DNA of 51,901 bases, taken from an uncultured Micromonospora sp. (lineage in GTDB: Bacteria; Actinomycetota; Actinomycetes; Mycobacteriales; Micromonosporaceae). Position 1 is the stretch's first letter. Each line of letters opens with the position of its first letter. The translations under genes and the position numbers were made by a program. Shown one piece after another: positions 35,400-42,694 of this stretch. The stretch spans positions 1 through 51,901 of the forward strand of contig CALGAM010000009.1 of NCBI GenBank assembly GCA_937951935.1. The letters run 5' to 3'. The notes beneath the pieces are model-generated. The model was not told the origin of the DNA. It did not search any database and saw nothing but the letters and a program-made list of their open reading frames with translations.

Positions 35400-36248
35400 A
35401 TGACCGAGCTACGGCGACCCCGGGTGGGACACATCCAGTTCCTCAACTGCCTGCCGATCTACTGGGGTCTGATGCGCTCCGGCGCGTTGATCGACGTCGA
35501 ACTGTACAAGGACACCCCGGATCGGTTGAGCAACGCCCTGGTCGCCGGTGACCTGGACATCGGGCCGATCTCGCTGGTCGAGTACCTCCGGCACGCCGAG
35601 GAGCTGCTGCTCCTGCCCGACCTCGCGGTCGGCAGCGACGGGCCGGTGCTGTCGGTGAACATCGTCTCGACCTGCCCGCTGACCGAGCTGGACGGGGCCA
35701 GGGTCGCGCTCGGCTCCACCTCCCGGACCGGGGTGACGCTCGCCCGGCTGCTGCTCGCCGAGCGCTACGGAATCGAACCGGAGTACTTCCGCTGCCCACC
35801 CGAGCTGACCACGATGCTGCTGGAGGCGGCGGCCGGGGTGTTGATCGGCGACGCGGCACTGCGGGCCCTGTACGAGGCACCGCGCCGCGGCCTGCGCATC
35901 ACCGACCTGGGGCAGGCGTGGCGGGAGTGGACCGGTCTGCCGATGGTCTTCGCCGTCTGGGCCGTCCGGCGGGACTTCGCCGCCGCCCACCCCGGGCTGG
36001 TCAAGGACGTGCACGAGGCGTTCCTGCGGTCCCGCGACCTCTGCCTGGCCGAGTTGGACGAGGTGGCGGAGGCGGGGGCCCGGTGGGAGCCGTTCGACGC
36101 GGCGACACTGGCGACGTACTTCCGGGCGCTCGACTTCTCGCTCGGCCCCCGGCAGGTGGCGGGGCTGCGGGAGTTCGCCCGCAGGGCCGCGCCGCTGGCC
36201 GACCTCCCACCGCTGTCGGCCGACGGCCCGGCGTTCTTCGTGGCCTGA
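35400..36248 (+). CDS. mqnA: Chorismate dehydratase MqnA
   Basis: 282 aa from ATG 35400; the frame is open upstream but without similarity. Periplasmic-binding-like fold adapted as an enzyme: VGHIQFLNCLPIYWGLMRSG, LVAGDLDIGPISLVEYL, VALGSTSRTGVTLARLLL and LIGDAALRA. MqnA dehydrates chorismate to 3-enolpyruvoylbenzoate, the first step of the futalosine route to menaquinone. It stands alone between divergent and convergent neighbours, away from mqnC (8 kb) and the late genes (24 kb). Confidence 0.94.
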   Translation: MTELRRPRVGHIQFLNCLPIYWGLMRSGALIDVELYKDTPDRLSNALVAGDLDIGPISLVEYLRHAEELLLLPDLAVGSDGPVLSVNIVSTCPLTELDGARVALGSTSRTGVTLARLLLAERYGIEPEYFRCPPELTTMLLEAAAGVLIGDAALRALYEAPRRGLRITDLGQAWREWTGLPMVFAVWAVRRDFAAAHPGLVKDVHEAFLRSRDLCLAELDEVAEAGARWEPFDAATLATYFRALDFSLGPRQVAGLREFARRAAPLADLPPLSADGPAFFVA

Positions 36249-36269
36249 CGGCCCCGGTTCCCCGTGACC

Positions 36270-36296
36270 GGCGCCCGTCGCCCGCAGGCGGGCGCC
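36270..36296. terminator. Hairpin between convergent genes
   Basis: GGCGCCCG and CGGGCGCC pair perfectly (8 bp, 11-nt loop) in the 121-bp gap between mqnA and the first serine-hydrolase-like stop. Confidence 0.45.
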
Positions 36297-36369
36297 CCCG
36301 ACCGGCGCGAAGCCGCGGCGCCCCGGATGGCAGGTGGCTGCGGTGCCGCGGTCGACCCGCAGCGGCGTC

Positions 36370-37314
36370 TCAGTCGACCCGCAGCTGCCGGGCCACCTCC
36401 TCACAGATCTTCGCGCCGTGCGTGTAGCCGAGGTTGATCGCGTAGCGGGTCTCGACCGCCATGGTCCAGCCGTCGCCGATGGCCAGGCAGTTGACCGTGT
36501 ACTTCTGCTCGCGGGTCCGGTCCACCCAGCCGTTCTTGATCGCGATGGTCTTCCGGACCGACGCGGGGAAGGCCTTGCGGATGCCGAAGTCGCCCACTCC
36601 CCGCACCGCACGCATCTCGTCCAGGAGCCAGTCCGTCCACTCCGGGCCGGCGGCCCGGCCGTCGGCGATGCAGGCGCCCATCCGGGCGGCGTCCCGGGCC
36701 GAGAGCGCGGTCCGGCTCCACCCCCCGTCGGCGGCCGGGCTGCTGTCGGTCAGGTCACAGATGTCGATCAGCCGCCTGATCGACGCCCTGCCGCCGTTGA
36801 GCTCGTAGAGCGTCTGGGCGGCGGCGTTGTCGCTGTCCCGGATCATGATCGAGACCTGGTGCAGCCGGGCCGCACTCGGCGTCTGGCCCTTCTCGGCCGC
36901 CCGGCGCAGGTAGTCCGCGCCGATCCACGCCTTGATCATCGAGGCGGTCGGGTTGGTCTCGTCCATGTTGTCCGACCCGGAGATCTCGCCGGTCCGGGTG
37001 TCCATGAGGGCCCAGTTCCACCAGCCGTCCGTGGTGACCCGCACGCTTGCCGGGGCCACCGGCAGCGGCGGCAGGGTCGGGCTCGGGGTCGGGCTGGGTG
37101 TCGCCCCGGCCGACGCCCCGGTGGCGGTCGAGTCACCCGGTCTCGCCGGGTTGCCCCACGTGGCGGCGGCGGTGCTGGCGAACGGGGAGCCGGGCAGGAG
37201 TCGGAGGCTGACCAGCACCAACACCAGCAGGACACCGGCGGTCAGGCTCAGCCGGAGCATGGTCGAGCGGGTGGAGTCGGCCGGGGCGGTCCTGCCGCGT
37301 CGCTGGTGGGCCAT
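36370..37314 (-). CDS. SxxK serine-hydrolase-like exported protein (beta-lactamase fold), copy 1
   Basis: 314 aa. One membrane segment (LRLSLTAGVLLVLVLVSLRLL, about residues 20-40), a Ser/Thr/Pro-rich linker, then a beta-lactamase-fold domain: SxxK in NPTASMIKAWIGADYL, SDN in MIRDSDNAAAQTLYEL, and KNG in place of KTG in IAIKNGWVDRT. The ExxLN motif of class A beta-lactamases is not seen, so drug hydrolysis is unlikely; a wall-linked acyl transfer or structural role is possible. The start overlaps the upstream paralogue's stop by one base. Confidence 0.82.
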   Translation of the reverse strand: MAHQRRGRTAPADSTRSTMLRLSLTAGVLLVLVLVSLRLLPGSPFASTAAATWGNPARPGDSTATGASAGATPSPTPSPTLPPLPVAPASVRVTTDGWWNWALMDTRTGEISGSDNMDETNPTASMIKAWIGADYLRRAAEKGQTPSAARLHQVSIMIRDSDNAAAQTLYELNGGRASIRRLIDICDLTDSSPAADGGWSRTALSARDAARMGACIADGRAAGPEWTDWLLDEMRAVRGVGDFGIRKAFPASVRKTIAIKNGWVDRTREQKYTVNCLAIGDGWTMAVETRYAINLGYTHGAKICEEVARQLRVD

Positions 37315-38294
37315 CAGTAGGATCCTCCTCCGTTCGCGCTGGCCGGCGACTCGGTGATCGGCCTGGGCACCCTCAGCGCCGCTCCGGGACGCGGCGTCAC
37401 CAGCTGGGCGGCCACGCTGGCGCAGACGTTGGCCCCGAAGTCGAGGCTCTTGCTCGCGGGGTACCGGGTCAGGACCGACAGCACCCAGTCATCGGCGACG
37501 GCCAGGCAGTTGAGGTGCCACATCCCGTCGGCCCAGATCCGGGTCCAGCCGTTCTTGATGGCCACGCCCCGTTCCAGGATCTCCTCCGGCAGGCCGTCGA
37601 TGATGCCCCACCGGCCGCCGCCCCTGGTCGGTTGCTGGTCCTTCGCGGCGGTCGTGCCGCGTACCTTGGCCATCTCCTCGAGCACCCACTCGGTCCACTT
37701 CGGTCCGGCGGCGGTGCCGTTCTTGATGCACTCTCCCATCCGCACGGCGTCCCGGGCGGACATCTGGGTATAACTCCACCAGACAGTGCTCTTTCCCGGC
37801 GGCACCACCTTGTGGGTGTCGGTGAGCCCGCACATTCTGATCAGACGCTCGATCACCGCACCCCGGCCTCCCGCGTTGAAGAGGGCCTCGGCCGCCATGT
37901 CGTCGCTGTCCCGGATCGCCGTGCTGGCCTGCCTGAGTCGTTCGGGTGTGGGCTGCGCGTCGCCGAGGTTGCGGAGGTAGTCCGCGACGAGCCACACCTT
38001 GATCATCGACTCGGTCGAGTTGGTCGCCGTCATGTTCTTGGCACCGGAGATCTTGCCGGTCTTCCGGTCCAGCAGCGCCCAGGAGAAGAAGCCGTCGACG
38101 CCGCGTACGGTCACCGGGGCGGCGGCGAGCGTCGGCGGTGGTGGGGCCGACGGCGTGATGCCGGCCGGGGCCGCCCACCGCGTGGACGAGCCCGAGTCGG
38201 ACCCGGTGAGCTTTTCGTACGTGGCCGGCACGATCAGCAGCATGCCGAGCACGACTGCGGCGATGGCGAGCACCAGGGGCAGTCGGGAGCGCAT
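37314..38294 (-). CDS. SxxK serine-hydrolase-like exported protein, copy 2
   Basis: 326 aa from ATG 38294 (GGAG upstream). Same design as its neighbour: amino-terminal membrane segment (PLVLAIAAVVLGMLLIVPA), linker, then SxxK in NSTESMIKVWLVADYL, SDD replacing SDN in AIRDSDDMAAEALFN, and KNG in VAIKNGWTRIW. Shared words with copy 1 (FFSWALLDRKTGKISGAKNM versus WWNWALMDTRTGEISGSDNM) show a tandem duplication with strong divergence. The carboxy terminus has an extra Pro/Ser-rich tail. Cotranscribed with copy 1. Confidence 0.82.
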   Translation of the reverse strand: MRSRLPLVLAIAAVVLGMLLIVPATYEKLTGSDSGSSTRWAAPAGITPSAPPPPTLAAAPVTVRGVDGFFSWALLDRKTGKISGAKNMTATNSTESMIKVWLVADYLRNLGDAQPTPERLRQASTAIRDSDDMAAEALFNAGGRGAVIERLIRMCGLTDTHKVVPPGKSTVWWSYTQMSARDAVRMGECIKNGTAAGPKWTEWVLEEMAKVRGTTAAKDQQPTRGGGRWGIIDGLPEEILERGVAIKNGWTRIWADGMWHLNCLAVADDWVLSVLTRYPASKSLDFGANVCASVAAQLVTPRPGAALRVPRPITESPASANGGGSY

Positions 38295-38523
38295 GAGGCA
38301 GGGCTCCAGGTGTGAGGGCCGGGGTGGGCGGCGTTTGTCCGGGGCACAGGGGGGTCCTGCTGTGGCGTCTGTCGGCGCGGTCCGCTGGCCCCACACCGGG
38401 CGGGTGCTCCGCGCCCCCGTACCGCCGGGGAACGGCGGTACGGAACGGGGAAAGTGTACGTGCCGTGGCCCGGTTCGCCAGGTTGCCGAGCCGGTGGGAT
38501 GCGACACCTGTCCGGAAATACCT

Positions 38524-38547
38524 ATTCATATGTGATGACATCTGAAT
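38524..38547. promoter_or_regulatory. Candidate operator: 24-bp dyad
   Basis: ATTCATATGTGA directly followed by TGACATCTGAAT matches its own reverse complement at 20 of 24 positions, with outer arms ATTCA/TGAAT and inner arms ATGT/ACAT. It lies ~145 bp upstream of paaA. The binding protein is unknown; the size suits a GntR, TetR or MarR dimer. Confidence 0.5.
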
Positions 38548-38653
38548 AATTCAGGGCGATGTGACCCGCGTCATGTGCCTCGGGTCCTGGTCGGCGGCCA
38601 CCCGGTGTTGATCAGGAGGTCCGTGGCGCCGGGCCGCATTTCTGTTACACCTC

Positions 38654-38682
38654 TTGGTTACTTGGGCGTAGAGCTGTAACAC
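38654..38682 (+). promoter_or_regulatory. paaA promoter with overlapping TGTTAC repeats
   Basis: -35 TTGGTT (38654-38659), 17-bp spacer, -10 TAACAC (38677-38682), then 7 bp to the GTG start, so the transcript looks leaderless. TGTTAC (38643-38648), GGTTAC (38656-38661) and inverted GTAACA (38676-38681) surround and overlap the promoter, suggesting repressor half-sites. Confidence 0.5.
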
Positions 38683-38689
38683 TTACTGC

Positions 38690-39796
38690 GTGCACGGACA
38701 TCACTCTCCGGTTCCCGGTGACGGACCCGCCAGCGGCCTGCTCGACCAGGTCGAGGAGGCAGAGGCGGCGCTGCGGGCCGCCGCCGAGCGTGGTCGACCC
38801 GGTGCCCCGGACGGCCACGCCGTCGACGCCGACCCGCAGGAGTACTTCACCGCGCTGATCGAGGCCGACCAGAAGATCGAGCCTCGGGACTGGATGCCGG
38901 ACGCCTACCGGCGGACCCTCATCCGGCAGATCGCCCAACACGCACATTCCGAGATCATCGGGATGCAGCCGGAGGGAAACTGGATCACCCGGGCACCCTC
39001 GCTCAAGCGCAAGGCGATCCTGCTCGCCAAGGTCCAGGACGAGGCCGGGCACGGCCTCTACCTGTACGCCGCGGCCGAGACCCTCGGCGTGAGCCGGGAC
39101 GAGCTGGTCGAGCTGCTGCTGGCGGGCCGGCAGAAGTACAGCTCGATCTTCAACTACCCGACCCTGACCTGGGCCGACGTCGGCGCCATCGGCTGGCTGG
39201 TGGACGGCGCGGCGATCGTCAACCAGGTGCCGCTGTGCCGCTGCTCCTACGGTCCGTACGCCCGGGCGATGATCCGGATCTGCAAGGAGGAGTCCTTCCA
39301 CCAGCGGCAGGGCTTCGAGATCCTCTACACCCTGGCCCACGGCACGCCCGCCCAGCGGCAGATGGCCCAGGACGCGGTGGACCGCTGGTGGTACCCGTCG
39401 CTGGCGATGTTCGGCCCTCCGGACCGCGACTCCGTCCACTCCGCGCAGTCGATGGCGTGGAAGATCAAACGGTTCTCCAACGACGAGCTGCGGCAGCGGT
39501 TCGTCGACATGTGCGTGCCCCAGGCCGAGGTCCTCGGCCTGCGCATTCCCGACCCGAACCTGCGCTGGAACCCCGAGCGGCAGTCGTACGACTTCACGCC
39601 GCCGGACTACGCCGAGCTGATGCGGGTGATCTCCGGCGACGGGCCGTGCAACCGGCAGCGGATGGCCCGCAGGCGTCGCGCGCACACCGAGGGGGCCTGG
39701 GTCCGCGAGGCCGCCGCGGCGTACGCCGCCAAGCGGGCCGGCCGCGGGCCGGCCGCCACCCGGCCGGCCGCCCGGGACGGGAGGGCAGCGGCGTGA
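38690..39796 (+). CDS. paaA: Phenylacetyl-CoA epoxidase subunit PaaA
   Basis: 368 aa, GTG start. Catalytic diiron subunit of the 1,2-phenylacetyl-CoA epoxidase: iron ligands are visible as KVQDEAGHGLYLY (ExxH) and CKEESFHQRQGFEIL (ExxH). The core after residue ~45 follows PaaA closely (QKIEPRDWMPDAYRRTLIRQ). A ~45-residue amino-terminal extension and an Ala/Arg-rich carboxy tail (after ~330) make it longer than the usual ~310-330 aa. First gene of five with 4-bp overlaps. Confidence 0.95.
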   Translation: MHGHHSPVPGDGPASGLLDQVEEAEAALRAAAERGRPGAPDGHAVDADPQEYFTALIEADQKIEPRDWMPDAYRRTLIRQIAQHAHSEIIGMQPEGNWITRAPSLKRKAILLAKVQDEAGHGLYLYAAAETLGVSRDELVELLLAGRQKYSSIFNYPTLTWADVGAIGWLVDGAAIVNQVPLCRCSYGPYARAMIRICKEESFHQRQGFEILYTLAHGTPAQRQMAQDAVDRWWYPSLAMFGPPDRDSVHSAQSMAWKIKRFSNDELRQRFVDMCVPQAEVLGLRIPDPNLRWNPERQSYDFTPPDYAELMRVISGDGPCNRQRMARRRRAHTEGAWVREAAAAYAAKRAGRGPAATRPAARDGRAAA

Positions 39797-40167
39797 GCGA
39801 CCACGCGCGGACACTGCCCGGTGCGGGCGACGGGGGGCGGACGCCCTCGGACGACACGTCGCGGCCGGCGAACGGGCCGGCGCGGCACGGCGGCTGGCCA
39901 CTCTGGGAGGTCTTCGTCCGTCCCCGGCGCGGGCTGGCGCACCACCACGTCGGCAGCCTGCACGCCCCGGACGCCGAGCTGGCGCTGCGTAACGCACGCG
40001 ACCTCTACACCCGCCGCCAGGAGGGGGTCTCCATCTGGGTCGTCCCGGCCGCCGCGATCACCGCGTCCAGCCCGGACGAGAAGGACGCGTTCTTCGACCC
40101 CGCCGCCGACAAGGTCTACCGGCATCCGACCTTCTACGAGGTGCCAGAGGGAGCGCCCCACCTGTGA
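39793..40167 (+). CDS. paaB: Phenylacetyl-CoA epoxidase subunit PaaB
   Basis: 124 aa from GTG 39793 (GTGA overlap with paaA). After a ~35-residue disordered start, the PaaB core is clear: WPLWEVFVRPRRGLAHHHVG, LALRNARDLYTRRQEGVSIW and YRHPTFYEVPEGAPHL. PaaB bridges PaaAC heterodimers and has no catalytic site. The core is the usual ~90 residues. Confidence 0.94.
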   Translation: MSDHARTLPGAGDGGRTPSDDTSRPANGPARHGGWPLWEVFVRPRRGLAHHHVGSLHAPDAELALRNARDLYTRRQEGVSIWVVPAAAITASSPDEKDAFFDPAADKVYRHPTFYEVPEGAPHL

Positions 40168-40889
40168 GGACCACCGTGGATCACCTGCTGGCGCTCGGCG
40201 ACGACGCGCTGGTCGCCGCCCAGCGGCTCGGGGAGTGGGTCGCCGCCGCGCCGGAACTGGAAGAGGACATCGCGCTCGCCAACATCGCGCTGGACCAGCT
40301 CGGCGCCGCCCGGATGCTGTTGACGTACGCGGGGGAGCTGGAGGGTGCCGGCCGCGACGAGGACGCGCTGGCGTACCTGCGCGACGACCGCGAGTTCCGC
40401 AACTGCCTGCTGGTCGAGCTGCCCAACGGCGACTTCGCGGTCACCATGGCGAAGCTGCTGTTCCTGGCGGCGTACCAGCTTCCGCTCTACACCGCGCTGA
40501 GCGGGTGTGCGGACGAGCGTCTCGCCGCGATCGCCGGCAAGGCGCGCAAGGAGGTCGCGTACCACCTCGACCACGCCCGGCTGTGGACGCTCCGGCTCGG
40601 GGACGGCACCGCCGAGTCGCACCGGCGGATGCAGTCGGCGGTGGACGAGATCTGGCCCTACACCCACGAGCTCTTCCAGCCCGACCCGACCGCACCGGTC
40701 GATCCGGCCGGGCTCCGCGCCGAGTTCCTCGCCATCGTGGAGCCGGTGCTCGCCGAGGCGACGTTGACGCGCCCGGCGGACGGCTGGGCGCCGGAGGGCG
40801 GACGGCGCGGCCTGCACACCGAGCACCTGTCCTACCTGCTCGCCGAGATGCAGGTGCTGCACCGCGCCCACCCGGGAGCGCGCTGGTGA
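40164..40889 (+). CDS. paaC: Phenylacetyl-CoA epoxidase subunit PaaC
   Basis: 241 aa, GTG with GTGA overlap. Ferritin-like helical structural partner of PaaA: LGEWVAAAPELEEDIALANI, ARMLLTYAGELEG, KEVAYHLDHARLWTLRLGDG and RRGLHTEHLSYLLAEMQVLH. PaaC keeps PaaA in its active fold; its own diiron site is normally incomplete. Confidence 0.94.
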   Translation: MRTTVDHLLALGDDALVAAQRLGEWVAAAPELEEDIALANIALDQLGAARMLLTYAGELEGAGRDEDALAYLRDDREFRNCLLVELPNGDFAVTMAKLLFLAAYQLPLYTALSGCADERLAAIAGKARKEVAYHLDHARLWTLRLGDGTAESHRRMQSAVDEIWPYTHELFQPDPTAPVDPAGLRAEFLAIVEPVLAEATLTRPADGWAPEGGRRGLHTEHLSYLLAEMQVLHRAHPGARW

Positions 40890-41377
40890 GCGCGCGCGGC
40901 GGTCGGCCGCGCGACGTGGTGGCGGCGGTGGTCGACCCGGAGCTGCGGGTGGTCACCATCGACGAGCTCGGCATCCTGCGCGACGTGGTGGAGGACCCCG
41001 CGACCGGGCGGGTCACCGTCACCATCACCCCGACCTACACCGGCTGCCCGGCGATGGACGTCATCCGCGCCGACATCCGAGACGCCCTGGCCGCCGCCGG
41101 GCATCCGGACGCCGAGGTCGTCACCGTGTACGCCCCGGCCTGGAGCACCGACTGGATCTCCGAGTCCGGGCGGGCCAAGCTCGCCGCCGCCGGCATCGCC
41201 CCACCGGGCCCCGCCGCCCGCGACGGCCGGCCGGTCCCGTTGACCCTGACCGTGCGCTGCCCGCACTGCGGAGCCACCGACACCGAGCAGGTCAGCCGCT
41301 TCGGCTCCACGGCCTGCAAGGCGCTGTGGCGCTGCCGGGCCTGCCGGGAACCCTTCGACCACCTGAGGGCGCTGTGA
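40886..41377 (+). CDS. paaD: Phenylacetate pathway protein PaaD (Fe-S assembly/MIP18 family)
   Basis: 163 aa from GTG 40886 (GTGA). MIP18-like domain (VVDPELRVVTIDELGILRDV, YTGCPAMDVIRADIRDAL) and a carboxy-terminal zinc-ribbon-like segment with CPHCG and CRAC pairs. PaaD is thought to help assemble the Fe-S centre of PaaE or the diiron centre of PaaA. Confidence 0.93.
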   Translation: MSARGGRPRDVVAAVVDPELRVVTIDELGILRDVVEDPATGRVTVTITPTYTGCPAMDVIRADIRDALAAAGHPDAEVVTVYAPAWSTDWISESGRAKLAAAGIAPPGPAARDGRPVPLTLTVRCPHCGATDTEQVSRFGSTACKALWRCRACREPFDHLRAL

Positions 41378-42480
41378 GTGTCACCATCACCCGGCCGGTC
41401 CGTCGCCGGCCGACCTTCCACCCGCTGCCGGTGCGCGCCGTCGACCGGCTCACCGAGGACGCGGTCGCGATCACGTTCGAGGTACCGCCGAAGCTGCGCG
41501 ACACGTTCGCGTTCCGGGCCGGCCAGCACCTCACCGTGCGCCGGACCGGCGAGGACGGCGCGGAGGTGCGCCGGTCGTACTCGATCTGCTCGACCCCGGC
41601 GGAGCTGGCCACGACCGGCCGGCTGCGCATCGGCGTCCGCGAGGTGCCGGGCGGCGCCTTCTCCCGGTTCGCGGTCAGCGTGCTGCGGCCCGGCGACACG
41701 GTCGAGGTGTTGCCGCCGCTGGGACACTTCACCACGGACTTCGCCCCGGACCGGGTCCGGCGCTACGCCGCGGTGGCGGCCGGATCCGGCATCACCCCGG
41801 TTCTCTCGCTGGTCGCCACCGCGCTTGCCACCGAGCCGGCCAGCACCGTCACCCTGGTGTACGGCAACCGGTACGCCCGTACCGTGATGTTCGCCGAGGA
41901 GCTGGCCGACCTGAAGGACCGGTATCCGCAGCGGCTGCAACTGCTGCACGTCCTGTCCCGGGAGCCGGGAGAGGCGCCCCTGCTCTCGGGTCGGATCGAC
42001 GCCGACCGGTTCGGCCGGCTTCTCGACACCGTCGTCGCGGCGGACCGGATCGACGAGTGGTTCCTGTGCGGGCCGTACGGCATGGTCGTCGACGTCCGGA
42101 CGGTGCTGGCCGCGCGGGGTGTGCCGGCGGAGGCCGTCCACGCGGAGTTGTTCCACGTCGACGCACCGCCCGCGCCGCCGGTCCGCCCGACCGCGGCGGC
42201 GGCCGGAAGTGAGGTGACGATCCGGCTCGACGGCCGCGTGTCGCGGTTCCGGATGGGGCGCGACGAGCGGGTGCTGGACGCGGCGCTGCGGGTACGCGGC
42301 GAGCTGCCGTACGCCTGCAAGGGCGGGGTCTGCTCGACGTGCCGGGCGAAGCTGGTCGTCGGTGAGGTGACGATGGCGCGCAACTACGCGCTGGAGCCGG
42401 ACGAGGTGGCGGCCGGGTACGTCCTCACCTGTCAGGCCAGTCCGCTGACCGAGACCCTCGAACTCGACTACGACGCGTGA
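41374..42480 (+). CDS. paaE: Phenylacetyl-CoA epoxidase reductase PaaE
   Basis: 368 aa from GTG 41374 (GTGA). Ferredoxin reductase-type FAD domain (RRSYSICSTP), NAD(P)H domain (AAGSGITPVLSLVATAL, WFLCGPYGMVVDV) and a plant-type [2Fe-2S] domain with ligands in CKGGVCSTCRAKL and a fourth Cys in YVLTCQASPL. It passes electrons from NADPH to PaaA. Last gene of the operon; no paaK, paaZ or paaG follows. Confidence 0.94.
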   Translation: MSVTITRPVRRRPTFHPLPVRAVDRLTEDAVAITFEVPPKLRDTFAFRAGQHLTVRRTGEDGAEVRRSYSICSTPAELATTGRLRIGVREVPGGAFSRFAVSVLRPGDTVEVLPPLGHFTTDFAPDRVRRYAAVAAGSGITPVLSLVATALATEPASTVTLVYGNRYARTVMFAEELADLKDRYPQRLQLLHVLSREPGEAPLLSGRIDADRFGRLLDTVVAADRIDEWFLCGPYGMVVDVRTVLAARGVPAEAVHAELFHVDAPPAPPVRPTAAAAGSEVTIRLDGRVSRFRMGRDERVLDAALRVRGELPYACKGGVCSTCRAKLVVGEVTMARNYALEPDEVAAGYVLTCQASPLTETLELDYDA

Positions 42481-42542
42481 GGCGGGGTCGGGTGGCGGCC
42501 GGGGTCGGGTGCGCCCGCCCGGGGCGGTGGCCCGGGTAGATC

Positions 42543-42589
42543 CCTGTCCGGCCACCGGCCGGATCGTGTCGCTCCTGTCCGGCCACCGG
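42543..42589. repeat. Two 16-bp direct repeats after paaE
   Basis: CCTGTCCGGCCACCGG occurs at 42543-42558 and again at 42574-42589, 31 bp apart, in the 214-bp gap between paaE and the PLD-like gene. No function visible; the palindromic GGCC core could form hairpins. Confidence 0.6.
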
Positions 42590-42676
42590 GCCAAGCCGCC
42601 GTGATCGTCGCCGACCGGATGCCCGTCGGTGCATGGTGAAAACTTTCTGCACCAGACATTGATTTGTTGAAACATT

Positions 42677-42682
42677 TATACT
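42677..42682 (+). promoter_or_regulatory. -10 element of the PLD-like gene
   Basis: TATACT 12 bp before the ATG at 42695, within an AT-rich stretch (TTGTTGAAACATTTATAC) that is unusual for this genome. AAGGG lies between as a weak SD. No -35 at ideal spacing; an extra activator may be needed. Confidence 0.5.
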
Positions 42683-42694
42683 AGTAAGGGTTGC

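Larger units (their letters stand above)
38295..38689. other. 395-bp divergent intergenic region (serine hydrolases / paaABCDE)
   Basis: No gene seen. It holds a 24-bp imperfect dyad at 38524-38547 and the paaA promoter at 38654-38682. The stretch around 38515-38560 is AT-rich compared with the rest of the window, which suggests a control region for one or both divergent operons. Confidence 0.6.

Noticed and set aside
36370..38294. Class A beta-lactamases
   Set aside because: SxxK is present but KTG is KNG, SDN is altered in one copy and the ExxLN general-base motif is not seen.
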